Virus record (IMG/VR): IMGVR_UViG_3300037343_000524
Span: 1-41,827 of that record
Direction: 5' to 3' (one strand)
Origin: a virus
DNA length: 41,827 bases
Shown: piece after piece, positions 34,160 to 41,113 of the stretch
Numbering within the stretch: position 1 is the stretch's first letter
How the letters are laid out: every line of letters starts with the position of its first letter
Position numbers and translations under genes: made by a program
The notes under the pieces: model-generated
Told to the model about the DNA's origin: nothing
Seen by the model: only the letters and a program-made list of their open reading frames with translations
Database searches by the model: none

Positions 34160-35356
34160 CTACACGAACATCTGCTGCAACAGACCCTTTTTGAAAGCCT
34201 CGAGGTTGGTAACTTGATCGACCACCGCCCGAATTTTGGAGTCCATCGCGGAAATCGCGTTGGCAATCTTCTGTTGTTCGTCTGGATGCGGAAATGGCAA
34301 TGGAAGAGCCATGAGATCAACAATCGCAATCGCCATGCGGTCGTGGCGGGCACCGTAATTTGCAACACTTTTCATGTAGTCATGCCAAAGCGATGTTTGG
34401 AAGTATTGGGCAAAGAAGTCAGTACTCTCATCATGAAATCGAAAAACGGTATAGAGTGGCGACATGACGCCGTCGCCTAGAGCATTACGCTTTATGGGGC
34501 CGACAGGCGCGCTGACAGAGATCCGAGGATTGTATACGAAGTCGCCTTTCTTCACGATATAGTATCCGCCAAGGTTTTCCGAGTTTGCGATGTCCTTGTC
34601 GAAAAAATCACGCTGATCAATGACGCCGTGGACGGCGGAGTTGGTCAAAACGCGCGCGTGGGCCAAGTCTTTGTTCTTTTTCGCACTGCGTGACGCGATA
34701 TCGCCTAGGTCTCTTACATCCCATTCCGGAAAAGCCTTCCCATCGTCTCGCGTAAACCGAAGCTGCTGGCTGAATAGCTTTTGCATCAGCCCTGCCTTGA
34801 ACCGCGCCAGCGCTGCATGCTTTGCCGTCAGCTGGACGAGTTTGGCATCCACCATCCTCAGAAACGCGGCGATTTTCTGCTGTTCAGGAAGGGTGGGCAA
34901 ATGCAGAGGTATGCGGGCAAAGTCATCGGCATAAAGGCGCAACCGGTCGCTGGTAATCCCGTGCGAATAAGCGCCAAGGAGGTGAAGCATCCGCTTCGCT
35001 TTGAACCACTGGTCAAAGAATTGCGGCGAAGTATTCTCCCGTGGGGATAGGACGACATAGGCTGGGCTGACCATGCATTCTTCATGTGCGAGCCCAACCG
35101 CGCCTTGCCACATGCGCATCATGTTGTAGACGACATCGCCCCGCTGTGCCCGCAAATTTTGATTGTCAGCTGCGTCAGCCGCCATCAGCCTGTCCATGCT
35201 GTCGCGCCGCACAAGCCCGCGATCCATCGTCACCGAGTAGATGGGAAGGCCAGCGGCACCCTTCGCGCGGCTGTTCTTGAAGGCGTCGCCAGCATGACCC
35301 GGTTTCCAAGGATCCTTGAACTCGGGAAACCGAAGCTTTGGGGCGGCAGGAATCAT
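34160..35356 (-). CDS. hsdS: type I restriction enzyme, specificity subunit
   Basis: A 398-residue protein with the expected two-part repeat: two target-recognition domains, each followed by a conserved helix beginning LPTLPEQQKIAAFL (first half) and PHPDEQQKIANAI (near the C-terminus). It determines the bipartite DNA sequence recognised by the methyltransferase and nuclease. The start MIPAAPKLRFPEF overlaps the hsdM stop by four bases. Both half-repeats are complete, so it appears functional. Confidence 0.92.
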   Translation of the reverse strand: MIPAAPKLRFPEFKDPWKPGHAGDAFKNSRAKGAAGLPIYSVTMDRGLVRRDSMDRLMAADAADNQNLRAQRGDVVYNMMRMWQGAVGLAHEECMVSPAYVVLSPRENTSPQFFDQWFKAKRMLHLLGAYSHGITSDRLRLYADDFARIPLHLPTLPEQQKIAAFLRMVDAKLVQLTAKHAALARFKAGLMQKLFSQQLRFTRDDGKAFPEWDVRDLGDIASRSAKKNKDLAHARVLTNSAVHGVIDQRDFFDKDIANSENLGGYYIVKKGDFVYNPRISVSAPVGPIKRNALGDGVMSPLYTVFRFHDESTDFFAQYFQTSLWHDYMKSVANYGARHDRMAIAIVDLMALPLPFPHPDEQQKIANAISAMDSKIRAVVDQVTNLEAFKKGLLQQMFV

Positions 35357-36906
35357 ACCGGCGCCTCCAGACCCAGCTCTGCGCAAAAGTCACGGATAGA
35401 TTTGTCGAGGGCAGCCATATTGCCTTCAATCGCGCGGACCTCAGCCGCGACAGTAGCCAAGTCGATTTCCGCGTCCGCTTCGAACGTATCCACATAACGG
35501 GGGATGTTCAGGTTGAAGTCATTTTCGGCGATTTCACCCAAGGTTGCGCGATGACTGAATCGTTCGACCTCAACGCGGTTGCGGAAGGTTTCAACGATGC
35601 GGTCGACATCGGCCGAACGAAGGAAGTTCTGGTTTGTCGCCTTTTCGAAGCAGGTCGAGGCATCAACAAACAGCACATCTTCGGTTTCGCGGCATTTCTT
35701 GAACACCAAAATGCAGGTCGGAATGCCGGTACCATAAAAAATGTTTGCAGGTAGGCCGATGACCGCATCGAGCCAGTTGCGATCCTTGATCAGGTATTGC
35801 CGGATATGCCCTTCGGCCCCGCCACGGAAAAGGGCACCATGCGGCAGGATCACCGCCATGGTGCCGTTGTCGTCCAGATGATGCAGCATATGCTGGACAA
35901 AGGCAAAGTCGGCCTTCGATGCCGGGGCCAGCTTACCATATTGGCTGAACCGGTCATCCGACAACAGCAGGGGGTTTGACGACCAATTGGCGCTGAACGG
36001 TGGGTTGGCCACCACCGCCTCAAACCGCATGCCGTCATGCTGGGGGTGTTCCAGCGTGTCTTCCTGCTTCAGGTCGAAATTGCGGTAATGCACGCCGTGC
36101 AAGATCATGTTCATGCGGGCGAGGTTGTATGTGGTACGGTTCATCTCCTGCCCGAAGAACTCGGAAACTTCCGCCTCCTTGGCCACGCGCAACAGCAAGG
36201 AGCCCGACCCACAGGCCGGATCATAGACCGATTTCAGCCGCGTCTTTCCCGTGGTGACGATGCGCGCAAGGATGGTGGACACCTGCTGTGGAGTGTAGAA
36301 CTCGCCCGCCTTCTTGCCCGCGCCGCTGGCGAACTGCCCGATCAGGTATTCATAGGCGTCGCCCAACACATCGCTGTCGGCCTGATCCAGCTGGAAATCG
36401 ATCTCGTCCAGATGGGTCAGGACGCGCGCGATCAGGGTATTCTTGGCCTCTTCGGTGCGGCCGAGTTTCGTGGATGTCAAATCGAGGTCTTCGAACAGGT
36501 TGTCGAAATCATCCTCAGACTCCGTGCCCATGGTCGAGCGCTGGATGTTGTTCAGGATCTTGGTCAGGTCGGCCAGGATAAACTGGCCAGGCTTTGATCC
36601 GCGTTTGGCGATCTGACTGAACAGCTCTGATGGGCGAAGGAAGTAGCCCAGCGCGTCGACTGACGCCTCGCTGACGGCGTCAAGGATTGCCTGTCCGTCC
36701 GCAGTGGCCTCATTGACAGACAGATAATCTATGCCGTCCTGCTTTAGCACATCGTTGGCATATAGGTGCATGCGCTCTGACAGGTATTTGAAGAAGATGA
36801 ACCCAAGAATATAATCGCGGAATTCATCGGCGTTCATCTTGCCGCGCAGCGTGTTGGCAATATCCCAGAGCTTCTGTTCAAGTTTCTTCTTTTGCTCTTC
36901 GGTCAT
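35353..36906 (-). CDS. hsdM: type I restriction enzyme, methyltransferase subunit
   Basis: A 517-residue N6-adenine methyltransferase. The N-terminal helical domain (KLWDIANTLRGKMNADEFRD) is typical, followed by the SAM motif DPACGSGS (229-236) and catalytic NPPF (301-304). With HsdS it methylates host and prophage sites; with HsdR it restricts. The start MTEEQKKK is chosen because the preceding 17 residues of the longer frame lack family character. The 85-base gap upstream may hold its own promoter; none was clearly identified. Confidence 0.93.
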   Translation of the reverse strand: MTEEQKKKLEQKLWDIANTLRGKMNADEFRDYILGFIFFKYLSERMHLYANDVLKQDGIDYLSVNEATADGQAILDAVSEASVDALGYFLRPSELFSQIAKRGSKPGQFILADLTKILNNIQRSTMGTESEDDFDNLFEDLDLTSTKLGRTEEAKNTLIARVLTHLDEIDFQLDQADSDVLGDAYEYLIGQFASGAGKKAGEFYTPQQVSTILARIVTTGKTRLKSVYDPACGSGSLLLRVAKEAEVSEFFGQEMNRTTYNLARMNMILHGVHYRNFDLKQEDTLEHPQHDGMRFEAVVANPPFSANWSSNPLLLSDDRFSQYGKLAPASKADFAFVQHMLHHLDDNGTMAVILPHGALFRGGAEGHIRQYLIKDRNWLDAVIGLPANIFYGTGIPTCILVFKKCRETEDVLFVDASTCFEKATNQNFLRSADVDRIVETFRNRVEVERFSHRATLGEIAENDFNLNIPRYVDTFEADAEIDLATVAAEVRAIEGNMAALDKSIRDFCAELGLEAPV

Positions 36907-36991
36907 TATCCGCGTCCCCGACTGTTTTATAGGCAAGTTTGCGCAACAAGCCCGCAAGGGGAAGGCGAAAATTGCAATGCTTCGCCTATGC

Positions 36992-37681
36992 TTACAACGC
37001 AGAGTGCCTTCGCGCCAGCCATGGCCGTCCCTTCGGCATCGCCGCCGTCAGCTCGACCTCCCGCAGCATCCCGCCCGCGATCAGTCCATCTCGCACCCAA
37101 TCCAGCGCCAGCCACCAATCCTCATACCCACGCCGGGCGGATGCGATCTGCTCCGGATGGGGCCGCCAGGTGACCGGGCAGGCAAGGATGTCTATGGTTT
37201 TCCATGTGCCGCGTGCAGTTGGGCCTTGGACCCGTATCCGCACGGTGCCCACCACGATGGTGGCAGAGCGTTCGCCATGCTGGTTCTGTTTGGTTTCGAC
37301 CGGCACGCAGCGCGGCACAGCGCCGGGCATCCAGTCGGGCGTCAGCCCGGCTCTTGCCAGTTCCGCCACCCGGATCGCCATGCGGATGCCGCCGAGGCTG
37401 TCCGGGATCCCGGCAACGGTGGCGGCGATCACCTCGGCATCGGGATGGGTGTAGCTGCCCATTTTGTGCTGGCCGCCGTCCACTTTGCAGCCAAGCATGG
37501 CACGCTGGAGGAGGACGTATTCGAGGCCAAAGCCAAACCCTTCCTCCGTCACGTCCTTTGGCGGCGGCAGTTCCAGCTGTGCCCGCTCGACACGAAAGGC
37601 CCATTCCAGCGCCGCCTGGACGCCCAGCGCACGTTTGACCTTGCTGCCGCTCGAACGACCGATCCGTCCCTGGACGCTCAT
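36992..37681 (-). CDS. conserved phage protein, unknown
   Basis: A 229-residue protein starting SVQGRIGRSSGSKVKRALGV and containing QAALEWAFRVERAQLELPPP, AMLGCKVDGGQHKMGSY and ADVIAATVAG-like segments. Proteins of this type occur in alphaproteobacterial phage early regions, but no function is known to me. Its start overlaps the C5 methyltransferase stop by four bases, so it belongs to the same early operon. Confidence 0.7.
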   Translation of the reverse strand: MSVQGRIGRSSGSKVKRALGVQAALEWAFRVERAQLELPPPKDVTEEGFGFGLEYVLLQRAMLGCKVDGGQHKMGSYTHPDAEVIAATVAGIPDSLGGIRMAIRVAELARAGLTPDWMPGAVPRCVPVETKQNQHGERSATIVVGTVRIRVQGPTARGTWKTIDILACPVTWRPHPEQIASARRGYEDWWLALDWVRDGLIAGGMLREVELTAAMPKGRPWLARRHSAL

Positions 37682-38946
37682 GGTAGAAGCCCCTCAAGGA
37701 AATCCATCTGCGCTGGGCCTTCCGTCCCTGCAGTAGGCCGCCAGATCCACGGGCCCGAGGCCATGGGCAACTGCGAAGAGCGCCACGCATGTGCTGCTGC
37801 CAGAGGATGAACTCCATTGCCGAGCAGGCGCAGAGCGCGTGCCCGATGGGCCAGCCCATCAGCCATCCGACGAAGAGCGGGTTCAGCCGCCGCCGTGCCC
37901 GGGCTTTCAGGATGCGCCGCGAGACGACGCGCCCATGCGAGGCAATCAGATAAGCCCACAGCGGGCGCGAGATCGGGGCGTGCGGTGAGGACCGCCGCCC
38001 ATCCGGCGTGATCGCCGGGTCCGGGTGGGTGAAGCCCTGTTCCGCCCGGTAATGCAGGATATCCATCCGGCTTTTGCCATCGGCCCGCGTGATGCTCGCC
38101 GGGCTGCTGCCCTTCCAATTCTGCGCGGCCGGTGTCGGCCACTGGATCGCTTGCGCGCTCAGCTTCGGCTCGCCCCGGCTGTTGATCTTGCCGCGCAGCC
38201 GATCCACATGATCGTCTGCCACCGGCGTCTGCCATTGCGCCGCCTGCGCTGGCAGGGGCGGCATCCCGCCCGAGCCATAGCTCTGGCCCGGCCCACCCTT
38301 CGCGCCGTCCGTAGCCTTGGGTGTCGACCAGTTGTTGGTGATGCCCAGCGCCAGCGCTTCCGCTTTCCGGGTGAAATCGCTGTTCCCCGCCGGATTGTAC
38401 CGATCCGTGCCGGGATGCAGGCTCATCGGTGTGGGCCAGGATGAAGATGCGGTTCCGCTGATGCGGCGCGCCAACTTCTGCCGCGCTGAACAGGCCCGCC
38501 GCAGGCGTGTAGCCCAAGTCCCAAAGCTCTCGCAGGACGGTCTCAAGCCCGAGGGTGACGTGCCCGGGGACATTTTCGAGGAACACCCATTTGGGCTGGC
38601 ATTCAGCGATGACGCGGGCCACCTCGGGCCAGAGGTGGCGGGGATCTTCAGCACCGCCGCGCTTTCCGGCGGCACTGAAGGGCTGGCAGGGATATCCCGC
38701 GAGGACGATTTCGAAGGCTCCGAGGAATGGCCTGGCGTCGAATGAACGCAGGTCGTCCCAGATTGGTGCCGGGGCGAAATACCCGGCGCGCTGGGCGGCG
38801 ATGAGGACGCTGCGAGGCCAGTCCTCCCATTCGACAAAGGCGCGGGTGTGATATCTGGGTTCGGCGAGCATGAGGCCCAGATCCAAGCCTCCGCCGCCTG
38901 CGCAGAGGGACAATCCGTGCCGGGGACCTGACACCATGCCATTCAC
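37678..38946 (-). CDS. C5 cytosine DNA methyltransferase with apparent internal frame switch
   Basis: The uninterrupted frame has 422 codons. Its first ~170 residues are a clear C5 methyltransferase: CAGGGGLDLGL (SAM loop), catalytic PCQPFS (Cys87), ENVPG (124-128) and QRNRIFIL. From about 38436 to about 37785 this frame reads as low-complexity Gly/Ala/Arg text with low third-position G+C, while the +1 frame carries conserved-looking sequence: SWPTP, WSTPKATDG and LNPLFVGWLMGWPIG. The last ~35 codons of the first frame (SQLPMASGPWIW to the end) again look coding. Either two compensating indels have damaged the gene or its middle is recoded. The GTG start at 38946 overlaps the upstream stop (GTGA). 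The N-terminal identification is firm; activity is doubtful. Confidence 0.75.
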   Translation of the reverse strand: MNGMVSGPRHGLSLCAGGGGLDLGLMLAEPRYHTRAFVEWEDWPRSVLIAAQRAGYFAPAPIWDDLRSFDARPFLGAFEIVLAGYPCQPFSAAGKRGGAEDPRHLWPEVARVIAECQPKWVFLENVPGHVTLGLETVLRELWDLGYTPAAGLFSAAEVGAPHQRNRIFILAHTDEPASRHGSVQSGGEQRFHPESGSAGAGHHQQLVDTQGYGRREGWAGPELWLGRDAAPASAGGAMADAGGRRSCGSAARQDQQPGRAEAERASDPVADTGRAELEGQQPGEHHAGRWQKPDGYPALPGGTGLHPPGPGDHAGWAAVLTARPDLAPAVGLSDCLAWARRLAAHPESPGTAAAEPALRRMADGLAHRARALRLLGNGVHPLAAAHAWRSSQLPMASGPWIWRPTAGTEGPAQMDFLEGLLP

Positions 38947-39908
38947 AGTACCCCTCGCTGGCGCAACCGGTCTGTGGTCACCAGTCCGCGCGCCAGCATC
39001 GCCCCGCACATGGCGGTGCTGATCATGCTGGGGGGCAGAAACTTGTCCGAGTTGACGATGTCCGCATAGAATTTTGCCAGTTCATCAGGGTTTAGCACCG
39101 GTTTGACTTGGGTCTTGCGGCTGCGCTTGTCGCTACGACCACTGCCACTTGCGGCAGCTTGCGCATCGCGCTGGGCCGCGCGTTCCATGAACCTATCGAG
39201 GGCCTTGGGGCCATCTGGCGGATTGGGATGATCGGCCCGGCTCTCGGTCGCCACCTCGATGATCCGATCCTCGGTCAGCCCGAGATCATCGATCCAGCGC
39301 TGGACGTGCAGCTTGGCGGGCCAGCCCTGCCACCAGGCGGGCAGCGTGGCGTTGGCAGCGAAGCCGAGCGCCGAGAGCAGTTTTGCGAAGAACCGATCAA
39401 AATCGGTCTCGCGCGCCTGCGCGTCCTCCTCCTCCTTTACAGGTTTACTTAAGGGTTCTCTTACAAGGTTAGTCTCCGGTTTCCGGAGATGGCTTTGGGC
39501 AAAATCCGGAGATGGCTTTGCCGAAAATCCGGAGATGGCCCCATTTCCGGAATCCGGAGTTGGGTTGTCGTCCTGTTCATCGTCCGTTCCAGAAATCCCG
39601 TCTCCGGTTTCCGGAGTTGGCTCTTGTGGAAATCCATCCTCGAACCCCAGGATATAGCGGGTGGCCTGACGCTTGTGGGTGCGCGGATCATGGATGCGGA
39701 CGCGGTGGATCAGGCGCAGATCTTCCAGTTTGGTGAGGTGGTCGTTCAGCGCCGAGATCGACATCTCCGCGTCGTCGGCCAGCCGCGCCTGCGTCGGAAA
39801 GCAGCCGAAATCCGGATTGTGCCGGTCGCAAAGGAACCACAGCACGATCTTGGTGGCAGGCTTCAACCCGCGTTGCTGGATGGCCCAGACGGTCGCCTTG
39901 TGGCTCAT
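38943..39908 (-). CDS. winged-helix DNA-binding protein, likely replication initiator
   Basis: A 321-residue protein. Residues 1-90 form a winged helix of the kind found in phage replication proteins and DnaT/O-like factors (MSHKATVWAIQQRGLKPATK, FPTQARLADDAEMSISALND, LIHRVRIHDPRTHKR). A disordered linker (about 95-160) contains repeated DNA elements, and a helical C-terminal domain ends in LVTTDRLRQRGVL. A GGAGGG site precedes the ATG, which overlaps the nuclease stop by four bases. The DNA-binding fold is well supported; the replication role is inferred from domain layout, operon position next to a VRR-NUC nuclease, and the iteron-like repeats inside the gene, as lambda O carries its origin. 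Confidence 0.7.
   Translation of the reverse strand: MSHKATVWAIQQRGLKPATKIVLWFLCDRHNPDFGCFPTQARLADDAEMSISALNDHLTKLEDLRLIHRVRIHDPRTHKRQATRYILGFEDGFPQEPTPETGDGISGTDDEQDDNPTPDSGNGAISGFSAKPSPDFAQSHLRKPETNLVREPLSKPVKEEEDAQARETDFDRFFAKLLSALGFAANATLPAWWQGWPAKLHVQRWIDDLGLTEDRIIEVATESRADHPNPPDGPKALDRFMERAAQRDAQAAASGSGRSDKRSRKTQVKPVLNPDELAKFYADIVNSDKFLPPSMISTAMCGAMLARGLVTTDRLRQRGVL
39436..39620. other. candidate phage replication origin: iteron-like repeats plus AT-rich stretch
   Basis: The core TCCGGAG(A/T)TGG occurs at 39482, 39505, 39528, 39553 and 39610. The first three are exactly 23 bases apart and share flanking ATTTTG/GGCTTTG sequence. Because 23 is not a multiple of three, these copies are read by the enclosing gene in three different frames, so the repetition is selected at DNA level. 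An AT-rich stretch (39436-39472, including TTTACAGGTTTACTTAAGG) adjoins the repeats, as an unwinding element would. This mirrors the origin within lambda gene O. Confidence 0.6.
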
Positions 39909-40300
39909 GGCGCGACCCTCCGTGCTGGAAGTTGCGCGCGACTGGTGAAGCAGTTGTCGGCCAGCGCGCCCAGCGCATCGTCGACCGACCGCACCAGCGC
40001 CCAGCCAAAGCCCTGCGCGCAGACGGTGTCGCGAAACACCTCCTGGGATTTGCGCAGGCGGCCGGTGTCGCTTTTGACCTCGAGGAACAGCACGCGACCG
40101 CCGGAAATCACGATCAGATCGGCAAAGCCGGAGTGGACGCCCATGCCGACCAAGATCGACTGGCGCTTGGCACCGCGGGGCCCTGCCTCGGTCACCTCGT
40201 TGACGCAGTGGTGGACGATGGCATCGCGGGGAAGGGCGAACCGCAATGCCTGCACGATGGCGCGCTGGGCATCGGCCTCGGGTGTGCTGCGCGGGTTCAT
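39905..40300 (-). CDS. VRR-NUC domain nuclease
   Basis: A 131-residue protein with the VRR-NUC core: VGMGVHSGFADLIVISGGRV supplies the catalytic Asp, FLEVKSDTGRLRKSQ supplies the ExK pair, and a C-terminal helix ends in WALVRSVDDAL. VRR-NUC enzymes act on branched DNA and are common in phage replication or recombination modules. The start MNPRSTPEAD overlaps the upstream gene stop by four bases; the longer frame is not supported. Confidence 0.88.
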   Translation of the reverse strand: MNPRSTPEADAQRAIVQALRFALPRDAIVHHCVNEVTEAGPRGAKRQSILVGMGVHSGFADLIVISGGRVLFLEVKSDTGRLRKSQEVFRDTVCAQGFGWALVRSVDDALGALADNCFTSRAQLPARRVAP

Positions 40301-40563
40301 GCGGCACCGCCTTTCGGGAAGGCGGCTGCGGCGATGGCGTGCAGCGGGCGGCGATCCAGCAAGCGCAGCAGCCCGAGCGCGTCGCCACACTCAACGGCAT
40401 CGTCGGTCTGGCCGACGACCACCCGCGCGGCGAGGATGACCAGCGAGTCCGGATGCTGGGTGGTGTCGGCCAGGACGCCGCGCGCCTCGGTCAGGCGATC
40501 GCGCATCCAGTCGCCAGTGGTGGACGGCGGGATCACGGGAGAGTGGGACAGTAGGCTGCTCAT
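40297..40563 (-). CDS. small hypothetical protein
   Basis: An 88-residue, mostly helical protein (DWMRDRLTEARGVLADTTQH; DDAVECGDALGLLRLLDRR). It overlaps both its neighbours by four bases, which strongly supports translation as part of the early operon. No family recognised. Confidence 0.65.
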   Translation of the reverse strand: MSSLLSHSPVIPPSTTGDWMRDRLTEARGVLADTTQHPDSLVILAARVVVGQTDDAVECGDALGLLRLLDRRPLHAIAAAAFPKGGAA

Positions 40564-40808
40564 TTGCGACCCCGCCGTGTTCGCGCGGGGCGGGTCTGTT
40601 CCTGCGCGTTGATCCAGCTTTCGACCGATGTGCGCCGGTAGAGCACCTTGCGCCCGATCCGCGTGCAGGGCGGGCCAAGCTGGCGGGCCTCCCAGCGGGC
40701 GAGGGTGTCGCAGGCAATGCCGAGTTCACCGGCCAGCTGTTCGCGGCTGATCCAGTCGGTCAGCAAGTTGAGGGGTTGGTCCTGCGCGGCAGGGGCTATG
40801 GTCTGCAT
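40560..40808 (-). CDS. small helix-turn-helix DNA-binding protein (excisionase/MerR-like)
   Basis: An 82-residue protein with an HTH_17/excisionase-type domain: WISREQLAGELGIACDTLAR, RWEARQLGPPCTRIGRKVLY and RRTSVESWI. It may be an excisionase, a replication accessory factor or a repressor of the early operon. It is the first gene of that operon, with a GGAG site before the ATG and a repeat-rich control region upstream. The basic C-terminal tail could contact DNA. Confidence 0.8.
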   Translation of the reverse strand: MQTIAPAAQDQPLNLLTDWISREQLAGELGIACDTLARWEARQLGPPCTRIGRKVLYRRTSVESWINAQEQTRPARTRRGRK

Positions 40809-40870
40809 TTCGGTCTCCTATCCAGATCCCGGCAGATGCCGGAGACGGGGCGAGGGAAGCAGACGGGCAG

Positions 40871-41003
40871 GACCGGAACCTAGGCAGAGACCGGAATTGA
40901 GAGGCCGGAACCCATTCCGGTCCTTGTTTCATTGGTTTTTTTGGCGAGAGACCGGAATGCGAATCGGAAACGCCGCCCAGCGTCATTCCGGCATTTCCGG
41001 TCA
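40871..41003. promoter_or_regulatory. control region with repeated CCGGAA sites
   Basis: The non-coding stretch 40809-41113 contains ACCGGAA-type elements at 40871, 40890, 40903 and 40951, plus inverted copies ATTCCGGT (near 40914), CATTCCGG (40984-40991) and TTTCCGGT (near 40994). CCGGAATG at 40952-40959 and CATTCCGG form an inverted pair. The cluster stands about 60-190 bases upstream of the leftward early operon, as operators would. A T7 run lies at 40936-40942. Clear promoter hexamers were not found. Confidence 0.5.
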
Positions 41004-41113
41004 TCTGTGGCAGATCAGCCCTGCTGATCGTGGCGCTTAACGCTGCAAGCCGGATTTCATCGGCAGGGCGCGACGCCAACCGGGTGGCGCGGGGCAGAAC
41101 ACCCGTTCCGGTG

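Noticed and set aside
37122-38942. A single 606-codon leftward gene
   Set aside because: Only its middle part has coding character; the ends read as junk against the methyltransferase N-terminus and the 36992-37681 gene. Its middle is treated as the shifted part of the C5 methyltransferase.
39482-39620. The repeats as a CRISPR array or protein repeat
   Set aside because: Repeats are short, spacing is 23-57 bases without unique spacers of CRISPR size, and the copies are translated in different frames, so neither a CRISPR nor a protein repeat explains them.
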